DNA of 64,000 bases, from the NCBI GenBank assembly GCA_947494145.1, contig CANLTZ010000016.1, forward strand, positions 53,470 through 117,469, written 5' to 3'. This DNA comes from an uncultured Jannaschia sp. (GTDB lineage: Bacteria; Pseudomonadota; Alphaproteobacteria; Rhodobacterales; Rhodobacteraceae). The notes under the pieces were generated by a model. It was not told the origin of the DNA and made no database searches. It saw nothing but the letters and a program-made list of their open reading frames with translations. The position numbers and the translations under genes are program-made. Of the stretch, positions 32,684-42,089 are shown piece by piece (positions within the stretch are counted from its first letter, which is position 1; each line of letters begins with the position of its first letter).

Positions 32684-32858
32684 GGTGCGAGCCTCGTCTA
32701 TGCCTGTATGTGTGCAGCACTTCCGCCGGATGACCTGATACGTGTCGCTCCGATGTGTGCCGTCGTTGTGCAGGAAGTGTTTCTGCTGCCGCGCAAGATG
32801 ACAAGATGGAACCTGACAATATGCAGTAGTGTGGCACACATGTACCCGTTACCAAAAA

Positions 32859-33115
32859 CACAGGTATGCAGGATGCATATATTAGATATCGGAAAACGCG
32901 ACGTATGAATGTGATATCCAAGGCGCAAGAATCATGTAAACGTACGCTGGGAAAGCACATGCAAGGATGCATTATGTCGGAACTATCCGCGCGATAGGTA
33001 GTATGCATTACGCTGGACGTGGAATGACGGAAAGCGGTATCAAAAATCCAGTATGAAGGATGCAGTATGTTGGACGCGGGACATTATAGTGTCATAACTA
33101 AAGTATGCATTCCGA
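32859..33115. repeat. Periodic imperfect repeats (iteron-like) upstream of the mobilisation genes
   Basis: Three copies of the motif TATG-M-A-(A)-GGATGCA start with GGATGCA at 32871, 32965 and 33058, spaced 94 and 93 bases. Related GTATGCATT copies lie at 33002 and 33102, with GTATGAAT near 32903. The region is AT-richer than its surroundings and has no supported gene. It may be a centromere (parS), an overdrive-like site for the VirC-like proteins, or part of oriT. On the minus strand the first copy reads CATCCTGC (32875 to 32868), matching the P-family nic consensus YATCCTGY. Confidence 0.6.
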
Positions 33116-33268
33116 TACCGAGAGCGCTTGCTGGGTAGATCAAGAGCCATCGTTGATGAGGCATTAAGTCTCGACTTGTTATAGCCTTGTGCGACCCGTT
33201 CTAGGCCATGCTGAAGCTTTCTGAGCGATGCCAGATGACTGCGGCGCGCGTTGTTGGATGATTGATGG

Positions 33269-33333
33269 GTCGGGCTGCACCCGACGGCACTTTGGGCCTT
33301 GGCCCAAAGTGCCGCAACGGACCCCCTGTGGGG
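33269..33333. repeat. Three consecutive inverted repeats upstream of the VirD1-like gene
   Basis: GTCGGG with CCCGAC (33269-33285, loop CTGCA); a perfect 14-bp inverted repeat CGGCACTTTGGGCC with its complement, 2-base loop (33285-33314); and CCCCC/GGGGG (33321-33333). Strong dyads next to relaxase genes are typical of oriT. No T-run follows, so they are not clean terminators. Confidence 0.65.
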
Positions 33334-33397
33334 GACGTTGACAGGAATGGTATCTTGTATGACATTTTTGGACAGTCGAGCAGGGAGGGCTGACGAC

Positions 33398-33970
33398 ATG
33401 GCAGCTCGGCTCGGGAAAGATGACCGCCAGAAGGTTCTAAACCTTGCCTCAGAAGGACATTCCGATGCTGAGATCGCCCGTCGGTACGGCTGCTCCAGGC
33501 AAACGGTGGCGCGCATCCGTCAATGTGCGGTCGCTTCGGATCGGACGTCCAAGGGTCGGATCATCCAAGCTCGGGTGACGCCCCAAGAAGCAGACGCCTT
33601 CGCAACAATGGTTGACGAAGCGGGGACGACGACGTCCGACATGCTGCGCCGGATGATCCGTTTGTCGGCCGGAGTTGCTGATTTTAGGGCGGACGAACTC
33701 GAGGAACTGGGTCGGACGTCACGCGAACTGAACGCGCTGGCACGCAACCTCGTCCAACTCCTGCGCCTCGGTCATGTCGGAAAGCTGCGCTGGAACGCGC
33801 GCGACGCTGCGCTGGTCGGGCGTCTATCGGAGCGCACGGAGGAGGTCGCGCGGGCCGTCCAGGCGCTGCGGGCGGCGTCCATGCGGGGCGCCTTCGTGCG
33901 TACCGAGCTGATCGGCGCGACGCTCCCTGAAGATAGTCGACGACCAAATGGTGTCGAGACCGATGGCTGA
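33398..33970 (+). CDS. VirD1/MobC-like relaxosome accessory protein with HTH
   Basis: A 190-residue protein. An N-terminal helix-turn-helix (about 10-40, QKVLNLASEGHSDAEIARRYGCSRQTVARI) precedes a region (about 50-130) with RVTPQEADAF and ELNALARNLVQLLRLG, which resembles the MobC/VirD1 accessory family that opens DNA at oriT for the relaxase. The HTH plus MobC-like layout is unusual; it may bind the inverted repeats just upstream. GGGAGGG lies eight bases before the ATG at 33398, which I prefer to an ATG at 33359. It overlaps the relaxase start. Confidence 0.7.
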   Translation: MAARLGKDDRQKVLNLASEGHSDAEIARRYGCSRQTVARIRQCAVASDRTSKGRIIQARVTPQEADAFATMVDEAGTTTSDMLRRMIRLSAGVADFRADELEELGRTSRELNALARNLVQLLRLGHVGKLRWNARDAALVGRLSERTEEVARAVQALRAASMRGAFVRTELIGATLPEDSRRPNGVETDG

Positions 33971-35819
33971 CCGCGGGACCGTCCAAGATGCGGTGATCGG
34001 CGAGGTTCTGCTCGGACTGGGACGGAACGCCCGCGGGATCCACGGTCGTGGGCCGCGCGCGCTCGGAAGCGGGCGTGGCGGGGCAGGGGGCTTGGCTGCA
34101 GGTCTAGCCGGAAACGTACTGCGGGTGCCGCAGAGCGTGGTGAAGCGGGTGGCGCAAGGTGGATGCCATACGCCGGCCGAGCTGCGGCGGCAGGCGGATT
34201 ACGTGCTGCGCGACGAGGCCCGGATGTCGGCATGGAGTAACCAGATCGGCGTGGATCGATCTCTGGAGGCCGAGGGCGTTGAGGCCATCGTCGCGGATTG
34301 GTCGGCTTCTTGGGCCGGCGCGCCCAAGCGGGGCCATACCGACCATCTGATCCTAAGCTTCCCCCAGAACACCGATCCCAAGGTCGCGGAGGCCATCGCG
34401 CGTGATTGGGGCCAGACGCTGTTCGCAAGCGGCGAGCATCGGGACCGCTACCGTTACGTGGCTGCACTACATGCCAATACCGAGCATGTGCATGCGCATT
34501 TCATCGTCGATAAGGTCGGCATGGATGAAGGACGGTTCCTGTCGATCAGTCGTCATTCGGAGATCACCTACGATCTGATGCGCGAGCTGCACGTTGCCGT
34601 AGCGGCCGAGCACAGACTGGCGCTCAACGCCACATCACGGCTCAGCCGCGGCATCGTTGAGCATGCGCCGCGACAAGCCGATATCCCAGCCGCGCACCTT
34701 GAGGGACGAACGCCATTCATGGCGGGGATGGCGGAGGCGGAGCGCGATGCGCGGCTCGAGGTCGTGCGCGGCTTTGCCGAGGACTACGCGCGGTTGGCGG
34801 AGGTCGCGGGGTTCGCGGGCCCGGATGAGGATGGATTCATGGAGCGCCTTTCTAAGGCCGCGCGGTCGGCGGCGGATGCGCTTGGACGAGGGGAGATGAT
34901 CATGGCGGGGTTCGAGGCGGTCGGCTTGGCGGAGCGGGATCCGGCAGCGCGGCTGACGGCAGCTTGTGAGGCGCTGGAACGCGAGGCCGAGCGGACTTGG
35001 ACGGCGATCCGGGACATGGAAAGCTGTGCGGAGAAGGCGGAACTGGAGCATCTGCTCGCCGCGAAGGCCGAGGCAGTGCAGGCGGTGCTGGGTCAGAATG
35101 TGCTGGCCGGACACGAGCCGCTATCGCGCGGAACGGATGTTCATTCGGTTCCCATGATACACGCGCTGCGCACGCTCGCGGACGGGCAGGGGGAGGCGAC
35201 GCGATCGGCGGAACGTGCGTTGAATGCTCTCCAGGACCGCGTCGAGGTGGCGCTCACCCCGCATGCGTCGCTGCTGGAGCGATCCGAGGTGACGGCCGAG
35301 GAGGTGGCGGCACGTTTCGCCTGGCCGAGCCGAAGCGCGCAGGCGATCGAGGCGGGGCGTCCCGCAGGCGAAGAGCGCGCGGCCTGGGATGCGATGGAGC
35401 AAGCCGCGCGAGGCGCAGCGGTGCGGGCGGCGGCCGAGCTGGCTATGACGCCCGAGCTGCGCGAGCCAGTCGCGCGGGCCGCGTTGTCGACCGCGTCCGC
35501 ATCGGCCCGCCTTGCGGAAGTCGACGTGGTTCGGGAGTTCGTTCGCGCCGTGCAGGGCGAGATGGGCGAGGAGAAGACGGAGGCGGTGGTCGCGGGGCAG
35601 GGGGGTGCGCTGTCTGATCACGTCGCTGATCCCGGCCTGCGTCACGTCGTGCGATCAGAGCTGACCGCTTTGGCCGCCGCCGGCTGGGACGCCGAACCAG
35701 AGGCGCGAGACAGCGCCACCGTGGGAGCGGCGCGTGAGCGCATGATGGTGTTCGACTTGGCCGCGCGCGCGCAGGAGGCGCGGAGCCGGACGGCGCCGGA
35801 GCATGGACTGGAGCTTTGA
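33948..35819 (+). CDS. virD2: VirD2-like MOB-P type relaxase
   Basis: A 623-residue nicking enzyme for conjugation. The HUH metal-binding motif is seen as HTDH (130-133) and EHVHAHFIVDK (His180, 182, 184); Tyr85 in QADYVLRDE is the likely catalytic tyrosine. It cuts one strand at oriT and stays attached to lead DNA through the T4SS. The long C-terminal part (about 230-623) is Ala/Glu/Arg-rich helices, probably for signal and coupling-protein contact. An ATG at 33963 is an alternative start. The gene overlaps VirD4 by 17 bases, showing coupled expression. Confidence 0.88.
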   Translation: MVSRPMADRGTVQDAVIGEVLLGLGRNARGIHGRGPRALGSGRGGAGGLAAGLAGNVLRVPQSVVKRVAQGGCHTPAELRRQADYVLRDEARMSAWSNQIGVDRSLEAEGVEAIVADWSASWAGAPKRGHTDHLILSFPQNTDPKVAEAIARDWGQTLFASGEHRDRYRYVAALHANTEHVHAHFIVDKVGMDEGRFLSISRHSEITYDLMRELHVAVAAEHRLALNATSRLSRGIVEHAPRQADIPAAHLEGRTPFMAGMAEAERDARLEVVRGFAEDYARLAEVAGFAGPDEDGFMERLSKAARSAADALGRGEMIMAGFEAVGLAERDPAARLTAACEALEREAERTWTAIRDMESCAEKAELEHLLAAKAEAVQAVLGQNVLAGHEPLSRGTDVHSVPMIHALRTLADGQGEATRSAERALNALQDRVEVALTPHASLLERSEVTAEEVAARFAWPSRSAQAIEAGRPAGEERAAWDAMEQAARGAAVRAAAELAMTPELREPVARAALSTASASARLAEVDVVREFVRAVQGEMGEEKTEAVVAGQGGALSDHVADPGLRHVVRSELTALAAAGWDAEPEARDSATVGAARERMMVFDLAARAQEARSRTAPEHGLEL

Positions 35820-37923
35820 TCCGATGATCACGTCGATGGAGAGCCGCTGGCGCTACCCGCTGGCCGCCGCGGTCGGGCTTGCGGGTGGCGCGGTGCTGGG
35901 GCTGGCGCTCGCCACGCTGGCCGCGATGACGATGCTGCGCGAACCGCTAGAGACTTTTGCCTTCGCGGAGCCGTGGTTCCTGCGATGGTCGACGGACGAG
36001 CTCGAAGCCAACCCGGCAGTGCTGCGCTCGGTTTGGATGCTCACGCTGGGCCCGATGGTCGTACTCGCGGCGCTCGGCCTCGTTTCCGCTTGGCGCGGCG
36101 GGCTGACGGATTACGACGACGCGCATTTCCAGTCGGTGCGCGAGATGCGGCGCAACCGGATGGTCTCGGGGCTCGACCGGGGCGGCTTCCTCTATGGTAA
36201 ACTCGGGCGGCCTGAGAAGGCCGGGAGGTTCGTCTCGGCCACGCCGGACCGCTTTCCGCATGCGATCATGATCGCGCCCACGGGGCGGGGCAAGAACGTC
36301 GGCTTCGTGTTCCCCAACCTCATGCATTTCCGCGGCAGCGCCGTGGTTCTGGACGTCAAGGGAGAGAACTTCGCCACGACCTCGATCCACCGGACGAGAG
36401 CCTTGGGCAACAAGGTGTGGTACTTTTCGCCCTTCGACTACGTCGACGCATCGGACGTGGGAGATGAAGATGGCGAGGACGGGCAGGGGGGCGAGGTCCG
36501 GACCCGCACGCACCGCTTCAACCCGCTGGCGCGCATTGCGGCGCTGCCGTCCACCGAGCAGCAGTTCACCGCCATCAACACGATGACGGACCTGTTCCTG
36601 TCGGTGGAATCCAAGGACGCCGAGAGCTTCTTCCAGGCCGGTCGGTCGCTCTTCGTGGTCGCCTGCCTGCGGGCCATCGAGACCGGCACGCCCACCATCG
36701 GCGAGGCGCTGCGAATCATGAATGGCGGCGGAGCCAAGAAGGAGAGCTACCGCCTGATTGCGGAGGAGACCGGGATCGCGGTGGTGCGCGAGGTGTTCCT
36801 CGGCATGGCCGATCAGATCGACAAGATCCTCGACAGCTACGTGTCGGTAATCCGCGGCGCGGGTCTGCAACTCTGGCTCGACCCGGCGGTCGACCGGGCG
36901 ACGAGCGCGTCGGATTTCAACCTCGCCTCGTTCCGGCGCGAGGCGCAGACGCTCTACATCGCGATCCAGCCCGAGGAGTTGCGCACGCTTGCGCCTTTGG
37001 TGCGGCTCCTCTTCGCCGATGCCATCGCCTCGCTGCAACGCGCTCAGCCCGGTCCGGGCGAGCCGCATCCCGTTATGTTCGTCCTCGACGAGTTCGACCA
37101 GCTCGGCCCCCAGCCCAACGTGTTGCAGGCGCTCAAGACCATCCGCTCCTACGGGGGACGGTTCTTCATCGTCACGCAGTCGATCCCCGGGCTGGAGAGT
37201 GTCTACGGCGAGACTGACCGGCGCGCGCTGCTCGCGGCTGCGGGCGTGCAGATCTACATGACGCCCCAGGACGACCGAACGGCGGACGTCCTTTCGAGCG
37301 CGCTTGGGAGGACGACCATTGTCGCCAAGACCCGCAGCCAGGGGGCGGTGCAGAGGCTGGACGAGAGTGGCAATGTCTCGCGGCGCTCCGAGGAGCGGCC
37401 CTTGGTCTCCCCGTCCGAGACGCTGCGTCTCGACACGTCAAAGGTGCTGATCCTCCCCGAGGGACAGTACCCGATCCTGGCGGACCGGATCACCCACTAC
37501 GCCGACCGGCACTTCAAGCGCATCGACGCGGCCCGGGCGGGCCATCCGCTGCCGTACCCGCCCGCGACCGTCCCGGCGCCGTCCCGGCCGCGCAAGATGC
37601 GCGCGTTCCTGTCGGAGGGGCAGGAGGCGGGCGCCGCCCTCGACCTGGTTGACGGCGCGGAATTCGCGGCCGAAGCGAAGGGAGGCGTCGCCGCAGTAGG
37701 CGACCGGGCGCGGGCGCGACCAAAGGGACGGCGCGCGCCGCCGGTTAGGAGCGATGACGTCGGCGTTGGCGAACAAATCGACCAAGCCGAGCCCGCGGTC
37801 GCTGAGGACGTGTCAGGGCTGACGGGCGAGCTGGGCCCTGATCCTGTCCCGGAGATCATCCCGACCAAACCGCCACGTCGCCGACCTCCGGCGCGTCGTG
37901 TGGCCATCGACGAAGACGCCTGA
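35803..37923 (+). CDS. virD4: VirD4/TraG-type coupling protein
   Basis: A 706-residue inner-membrane ATPase that links the relaxosome to the T4SS. Two N-terminal helices (about 19-42 and 75-95), Walker A APTGRGKN (158-165), Walker B MFVLDEFDQLG (about 424-434), and an all-alpha insertion between them. The tail beyond about 575 is Pro/Arg/Ala-rich and disordered, longer than in VirD4 of Agrobacterium, with basic runs near the end. A stretch of acidic Asp/Glu-Gly residues (about 217-230) interrupts the ATPase domain. The start overlaps the relaxase stop. Confidence 0.92.
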   Translation: MDWSFDPMITSMESRWRYPLAAAVGLAGGAVLGLALATLAAMTMLREPLETFAFAEPWFLRWSTDELEANPAVLRSVWMLTLGPMVVLAALGLVSAWRGGLTDYDDAHFQSVREMRRNRMVSGLDRGGFLYGKLGRPEKAGRFVSATPDRFPHAIMIAPTGRGKNVGFVFPNLMHFRGSAVVLDVKGENFATTSIHRTRALGNKVWYFSPFDYVDASDVGDEDGEDGQGGEVRTRTHRFNPLARIAALPSTEQQFTAINTMTDLFLSVESKDAESFFQAGRSLFVVACLRAIETGTPTIGEALRIMNGGGAKKESYRLIAEETGIAVVREVFLGMADQIDKILDSYVSVIRGAGLQLWLDPAVDRATSASDFNLASFRREAQTLYIAIQPEELRTLAPLVRLLFADAIASLQRAQPGPGEPHPVMFVLDEFDQLGPQPNVLQALKTIRSYGGRFFIVTQSIPGLESVYGETDRRALLAAAGVQIYMTPQDDRTADVLSSALGRTTIVAKTRSQGAVQRLDESGNVSRRSEERPLVSPSETLRLDTSKVLILPEGQYPILADRITHYADRHFKRIDAARAGHPLPYPPATVPAPSRPRKMRAFLSEGQEAGAALDLVDGAEFAAEAKGGVAAVGDRARARPKGRRAPPVRSDDVGVGEQIDQAEPAVAEDVSGLTGELGPDPVPEIIPTKPPRRRPPARRVAIDEDA

Positions 37924-37937
37924 CAACTTGTCAGGCG
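37917..37937. terminator. Perfect 10-bp inverted repeat between convergent genes
   Basis: CGCCTGACAA and its complement TTGTCAGGCG with a one-base centre, straddling the virD4 stop and the convergent PIN-toxin stop. It could serve as a bidirectional terminator, but no T-run is present; as a near-perfect palindrome it could also bind protein. Confidence 0.45.
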
Positions 37938-38335
37938 AGTTCGACGCCCTCCGCGTCGGCGGCGCGCCGGAGCGCGCGGTCTGCCGTCGTCAATGGCAGG
38001 GCACGGGTCTGGGCCAGAGCGAGATAGGCTGCGTCGTAGGCGGTCAGGCGGTGTCGCGTGGCGAGGGCGACGATGCCCGCGTCGCCGACCGCGCCCATGT
38101 CCACCGCCTCCAGCGGAAGACGGCGCAGACGTAGCAGTGAGGGAACAATCTCGGCCTCGGGCAAGCGTCCACGCCGTGCGGCCATCAGGAGGATGTTGCG
38201 CAACTCGTGCCAGATGAGGCCGGGTACGACGCCGCCCTCGGCCGCCACGCGGTGCAGGATCGCGTCAGCTGCGGCATTGTCCTCGTCTGGCAGCACCCAA
38301 ACGGCGGCCACGGAGGCATCGACAATGAGACTCAC
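37931..38335 (-). CDS. vapC: PIN-domain toxin (VapC family)
   Basis: A 134-residue RNase toxin. PIN acidic residues are visible: SLIVDASVAAVW, the helix with HELRNILL, and TAYDAAYLALA, then LTTADRAL. It would cleave RNA when released from its antitoxin. The GTG at 38335 follows GAGGCGG at good spacing, 10 bases after the antitoxin gene; an ATG at 38359 would overlap it. This pair sits at the end of the mobilisation genes and would stabilise the plasmid. Confidence 0.85.
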   Translation of the reverse strand: MSLIVDASVAAVWVLPDEDNAAADAILHRVAAEGGVVPGLIWHELRNILLMAARRGRLPEAEIVPSLLRLRRLPLEAVDMGAVGDAGIVALATRHRLTAYDAAYLALAQTRALPLTTADRALRRAADAEGVELA

Positions 38336-38345
38336 GTGTGCCGCC

Positions 38346-38585
38346 TCAGCGCCGGCCATCGTCGCGCCAAGAAATCAGCTCGTCGGTGGTGGTGGGCTTG
38401 AGGCCCGCCCGCGCTGCGAGGATGTCAGCCACCGCGGCCCGCGCGTCGCCGGTCCGCGCGACGGGCACCAGCCGCGCCACGGGCACGTCGCCACGCGCAA
38501 TCGTGACCTCTTCGCCGGCCTCAACGCGGGCGAGGAGCTCGCTGAGCCGAGTCTTGGCTTCGCCGGTCTTGATGACGGTGGGCAT
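38346..38585 (-). CDS. Phd/YefM-family antitoxin partner of the PIN toxin
   Basis: A 79-residue antitoxin: VIKTGEAKTRLSELLARVEAGEEVTIARG is the Phd/YefM dimer and DNA-binding core, followed by a basic C-terminal part (DELISWRDDGRR) that would mask the toxin. It is the first gene of the pair and lies just downstream of the palindromic operator at 38635-38653. Confidence 0.87.
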   Translation of the reverse strand: MPTVIKTGEAKTRLSELLARVEAGEEVTIARGDVPVARLVPVARTGDARAAVADILAARAGLKPTTTDELISWRDDGRR

Positions 38586-38612
38586 GGCGGCCTCCAAAGT
38601 TCTGCAGAAGGC

Positions 38613-38653
38613 AAGATAGGGCGCTAGGGAGGAGTTGGTCAAGACTTGACCAA
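38613..38653 (-). promoter_or_regulatory. Toxin-antitoxin promoter with palindromic operator
   Basis: TTGACC (38637-38642) and TATCTT (38613-38618), 18 bases apart on the minus strand. The palindrome TTGGTCAA-GAC-TTGACCAA (38635-38653) covers the -35 box, so antitoxin binding would block RNA polymerase. Confidence 0.65.
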
Positions 38654-38725
38654 GTTAAATATGTAATCCGTATTATGTAATAATAGAAAAGTTGAACGCT
38701 CAAACAGCGCCTGACATGAAGGCTG

Positions 38726-38756
38726 TTGACCTTCCCCCCACCGGAACCCCCATCTT
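38726..38756 (+). promoter_or_regulatory. CueR-type promoter-operator, site A (Cu P-ATPase)
   Basis: TTGACC (38726-38731), TTCC-N7-GGAA (38732-38746), -10 CATCTT (38751-38756), 19-bp spacer. It resembles the classical CueR site of copA genes and lies just before the copper ATPase. Confidence 0.8.
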
Positions 38757-38786
38757 CTTGGCCAAGCCTGACCGCAGGAGGTGGCC

Positions 38787-41243
38787 ATGAACGTTCGAGA
38801 AAAGACGATACCCCTCGTTCGCGACCCTGTTTGCGGCATGGAGGTGAACCCGTCCGGTGGTGAGCCCGTGCACGTGCATGACGATCACCGTTATCACTTT
38901 TGCTCCGATCGTTGCCGCGATCGCTTTGCCGTCGCGCCGGCGGATTACGTGGAAGCGACGGATCCCGTCTGCGGCATGGCCGTCAATCGTGCCGCAGCCG
39001 AGCATCTGTCGCGCCATGACGACGAGGTTTTCTATCTTTGCTCAACGCCCTGCAAGGAACGGTTCGAGGCTACACCCGACACCTACCTCAAGGGCAGGCC
39101 CACGCCGGAGCCGATGCCGGCAGGCACCACCTACACTTGTCCCATGCATCCCGAGGTCGAGCAGGTCGGACCCGGCGAGTGCCCGATCTGCGGCATGGCG
39201 CTGGAACCCAAGGGCGTGCCGCCGGTCGACGATGGGCCAAATCCGGAACTCGTGGATTTCACCCGCCGCTTCTGGGTCGGCGCGGTGCTGTCGGCGCCCC
39301 TGGTCATCATCGCCATGGGGCCGATGGTCGGGCTGCATGTCGAGAGCTTCATCGCCGCGCGCGCGGTGCGCTGGTTCGAGCTGATCATTGCCACGCCCGC
39401 CATCCTGTATGCCGGCTGGCCATTCATCGTCCGGGGTTGGCGGTCTTTTCGGACTTGGAACCTTAACATGTTCAGCCTGATCGCGATGGGGGTGGTTGCC
39501 GCCTACTTGTTCAGTGCCGTGGCGGTGATCGCGCCGGGACTTTTCCCCGCAGGCTTCCGCGACCCCCTGAGCGGACAGGTCGGCGTCTATTTCGAGGCCG
39601 GGGCGGTGATCGTCACTCTGGTGCTTCTGGGCCAGATCCTGGAGCTTCGGGCGCGCGAGCGTACCGGCTCGGCGATCCGGGCGCTGCTGGATCTGGCGGC
39701 CAAGACGGCACGGGTGATCCGCTCCGACGGTAGCGAGGCCGAGGTCTCACTGGAAGAGATCGCAGTGGGCAACCGGGTGCGCGTCCGCCCCGGCGAGAAG
39801 GTGCCCGTCGATGGCGAGGTGGTCGAGGGATCCTCCTCCGTCGACGAATCGATGATCACGGGCGAGCCGGTGCCTGTCCAGAAGGCACCGGGCGACGCGG
39901 TGACGGGCGCGACCATCAACGGCACCGGGTCGCTGGTGATCGAGGCGCGGCGCGTCGGGTCCGACACGATGCTGGCGCGGATCGTGGACATGGTGGCGGC
40001 GGCGCAGCGCTCGCGCGCGCCGATCCAGAAGCTGGCCGACACGGTGGCGGGCCGCTTCGTGCCCGCGGTCATCGCGATCGCCGTGCTGGCCTTCGTCGCT
40101 TGGGCGATTTGGGGCCCGGCGCCGGCGCTGGCCTACGCGCTGGTGTCGGCCATCGCGGTGCTGATCATCGCCTGTCCCTGCGCGCTCGGGCTGGCGACGC
40201 CGATGTCGATCATGACGGCGACGGGGCGCGGTGCGCAGGCGGGCGTATTGATCAAGAACGCCGAGGCGCTGGAGGGCTTCGCCAAGGTCGACACGCTGAT
40301 CGTGGATAAGACCGGCACGCTGACGCAGGGCAAGCCCGAGCTGGTGGCCGTGCTGCCCGAGGGCGGCATGGAGGAGGCGGAGCTGCTGCGCCTCGCTGCC
40401 GCCCTGGAGCGCGGGTCGGAGCATCCGCTGGCCGAGGCCATCGTGCGCGGCGCCGAGGCGGGAGGCCTGTCGCTGCCCCAAGCTGAGGACTTCGAGGCAG
40501 TGACGGGCATGGGCGTGCAGGGCACCGTCGAGGGACGCGCCGTCGCGCTCGGCAACGCCCGGATGCTGGAGGGGCTGGGGCTGGACGCTACGGGGGCCAC
40601 GGCCGAGGCGGGTGCGCGCCGCGACCAAGGCGAGACGGTGATGTTCGTCGTGATCGACGGCGCCCCCGCCGGCCTGGTCGCGGTGGCTGACCCGATCAAG
40701 GAGACCACGGCCGAGGCGCTGGCCGAGCTGCGCCGGCTGGGTCTGCGCATCGTCATGGCCACGGGCGACAACGCCCGCACGGCGCGCGCGGTGGCGAACC
40801 GGCTGGGCATCGACGAGGTCCGCGCCGACGTGCTGCCCGAGGACAAGGCGGCTCTGGTGGAAGAGCTGCGCGCCGGCGGCGCGCGCGTCGCCATGGCCGG
40901 CGACGGGGTGAACGACGCGCCGGCGCTGGCGGCGGCCGATGTGGGCATCGCCATGGGCACCGGCGCCGACGTGGCCATCGAGAGCGCGGGCGTGACCCTG
41001 GTCAAGGGCGACCTGAACGGCATCGTGCGCGCGCGGCGACTGGCGGTGGCGACGATGCGAAACATCCGCCAGAACCTGTTCTTCGCGCTGGCCTACAACG
41101 CCGCCGGCGTGCCGGTGGCGGCAGGGGTACTCTATCCGTTCCTCGGCGTGCTGATCTCGCCCATCTTCGCCGCTGCGGCCATGAGCCTGTCCTCGGTCTC
41201 GGTGATCGGCAACGCGCTGCGGCTCAGGGGGGTGCGGCTCTAG
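38787..41243 (+). CDS. copA: Cu(I)-translocating P1B-type ATPase with YHS domains
   Basis: An 818-residue inner-membrane ATPase that exports copper. The N-terminus has two YHS-type Cys motifs (DPVCGMEV at 13-20 and DPVCGMAV at 59-66, each with a C-terminal Cys pair region) and a third metal motif YTCPMHPEV with [10 protein letters not shown] (116-141). It lacks a classic CxxC HMA domain, since CopZ is encoded separately at 54005. CPC is in IACPCALGL (about 463), phosphorylation Asp507 in DKTGT, and [10 protein letters not shown] is the hinge. The ATG at 38787 follows AGGAG; an upstream GTG (38781) is also in frame. It fits Cu(I)/Ag exporters. Confidence 0.9.
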   Translation: MNVREKTIPLVRDPVCGMEVNPSGGEPVHVHDDHRYHFCSDRCRDRFAVAPADYVEATDPVCGMAVNRAAAEHLSRHDDEVFYLCSTPCKERFEATPDTYLKGRPTPEPMPAGTTYTCPMHPEVEQVGPGECPICGMALEPKGVPPVDDGPNPELVDFTRRFWVGAVLSAPLVIIAMGPMVGLHVESFIAARAVRWFELIIATPAILYAGWPFIVRGWRSFRTWNLNMFSLIAMGVVAAYLFSAVAVIAPGLFPAGFRDPLSGQVGVYFEAGAVIVTLVLLGQILELRARERTGSAIRALLDLAAKTARVIRSDGSEAEVSLEEIAVGNRVRVRPGEKVPVDGEVVEGSSSVDESMITGEPVPVQKAPGDAVTGATINGTGSLVIEARRVGSDTMLARIVDMVAAAQRSRAPIQKLADTVAGRFVPAVIAIAVLAFVAWAIWGPAPALAYALVSAIAVLIIACPCALGLATPMSIMTATGRGAQAGVLIKNAEALEGFAKVDTLIVDKTGTLTQGKPELVAVLPEGGMEEAELLRLAAALERGSEHPLAEAIVRGAEAGGLSLPQAEDFEAVTGMGVQGTVEGRAVALGNARMLEGLGLDATGATAEAGARRDQGETVMFVVIDGAPAGLVAVADPIKETTAEALAELRRLGLRIVMATGDNARTARAVANRLGIDEVRADVLPEDKAALVEELRAGGARVAMAGDGVNDAPALAAADVGIAMGTGADVAIESAGVTLVKGDLNGIVRARRLAVATMRNIRQNLFFALAYNAAGVPVAAGVLYPFLGVLISPIFAAAAMSLSSVSVIGNALRLRGVRL

Positions 41244-41917
41244 CCGCGCCGTCTGCGCCACGCCGCCCAGGCCAGGGGCAAGCCGGTGACGAGGCCCAGG
41301 CCCAGAACTGCCAGTCCCGCGCGCGTCGCGCTCTCACCGGTCAGGGCACCCCCAAAATGAGTCAGCAGGAACGAGGCCGGGAGGACGCCCGCGAGCGTGG
41401 CCAGGAAGAACCGCCAGGGCCGCAGCACCGTCAGCCCTGCCGCATAGGAGATCAGGTCGAAGGACACGAAGGGCAGCAGGCGGCTGACGAAGACCGTGCC
41501 CATCAGCGCCCATTGCGATCCGGCGAGGCCCTGCGTGATTCGGTCGCCGAAGCGTCGTCGCATCGCCTCGGCCCCCAGGGCGCGGGCGATGGCGAAGGCG
41601 ATCATCGCTCCTGCCTGCGCGCCTGCGACCACGATCAGTGTGCCCCACCAGTGTCCGTAGGCCGCTCCCGCCACCAGCGCGATAGGAGCCGAGGGAATGG
41701 GGCTTGCCACGATCGCGGCCGTCATCAGCGCGATCAGCAGCAGGGGTCCCCAAGGCCCGGCCCGCGCGACCAGGTCGGTCAGCGCGCCCTCCCCCACCAG
41801 GCCGCTAACAGTATCGCCCAATGGGGTGAGCCAGAGCAGGACCACGGCCGCCACCACCAGGGCGGCGGCGAGCATGAGAAGACGTAAGGGGCGGCGGGGA
41901 GCGGTGGTGTCAGGCAT
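41240..41917 (-). CDS. TVP38/TMEM64 (VTT/DedA-like) membrane protein
   Basis: A 225-residue inner-membrane protein with about six helices. The VTT domain is seen as [36 protein letters not shown], and [20 protein letters not shown]. DedA-like proteins help flip or transport lipids and maintain the proton-motive force and envelope; a role in copper tolerance is inferred from its position behind CueR-type site B. Its 3' end overlaps the copA end by four bases. The ATG at 41917 starts a normal short N-terminus. Confidence 0.85.
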   Translation of the reverse strand: MPDTTAPRRPLRLLMLAAALVVAAVVLLWLTPLGDTVSGLVGEGALTDLVARAGPWGPLLLIALMTAAIVASPIPSAPIALVAGAAYGHWWGTLIVVAGAQAGAMIAFAIARALGAEAMRRRFGDRITQGLAGSQWALMGTVFVSRLLPFVSFDLISYAAGLTVLRPWRFFLATLAGVLPASFLLTHFGGALTGESATRAGLAVLGLGLVTGLPLAWAAWRRRRG

Positions 41918-41942
41918 GGAGAAATTCCTGTGGAACTTGGAG

Positions 41943-41973
41943 CAGGTGGGAGCTTCCCCCGCGGGAGGGTCAA
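41943..41973 (-). promoter_or_regulatory. CueR-type promoter-operator, site B (VTT gene)
   Basis: Minus strand: TTGACC (41968-41973), CTCC-CGCGGG-GGAA (41954-41967), -10 CACCTG (41943-41948), 19-bp spacer. It is the divergent partner of site C 35 bases away. Confidence 0.78.
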
Positions 41974-42008
41974 GCGTCCCGTTCACGGTACCGTGATCGC
42001 ATAGGGCG

Positions 42009-42039
42009 TTGACCTTCCGGCGGGGGAACACGCGATCGG
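42009..42039 (+). promoter_or_regulatory. CueR-type promoter-operator, site C (L,D-transpeptidase)
   Basis: TTGACC (42009-42014), TTCC-GGCGGG-GGAA (42015-42028), weak -10 GATCGG (42034-42039). A 12-bp palindrome CACGGTACCGTG lies at 41984-41995 between sites B and C. Confidence 0.75.
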
Positions 42040-42089
42040 TCTTCGCAAGTTCAAATCACCGGCGAAGCGTGGAACAGGCAGGAGGACCG

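Noticed and set aside
32859..33115. CRISPR array
   Set aside because: Repeats are short and imperfect, spacing is about 93 bases, and no cas genes are near; it is not a CRISPR.
16303..38653. Transposon or insertion-sequence ends bounding the plasmid core
   Set aside because: No transposase gene, long terminal inverted repeats or target duplications were recognised by eye at 16.0-16.3 or 38.6-38.7 kb.
39747..41261. Minus-strand open frame of about 500 codons opposite the copper P-ATPase
   Set aside because: Composition is typical for an antisense frame; the ATPase on the plus strand has every family motif.
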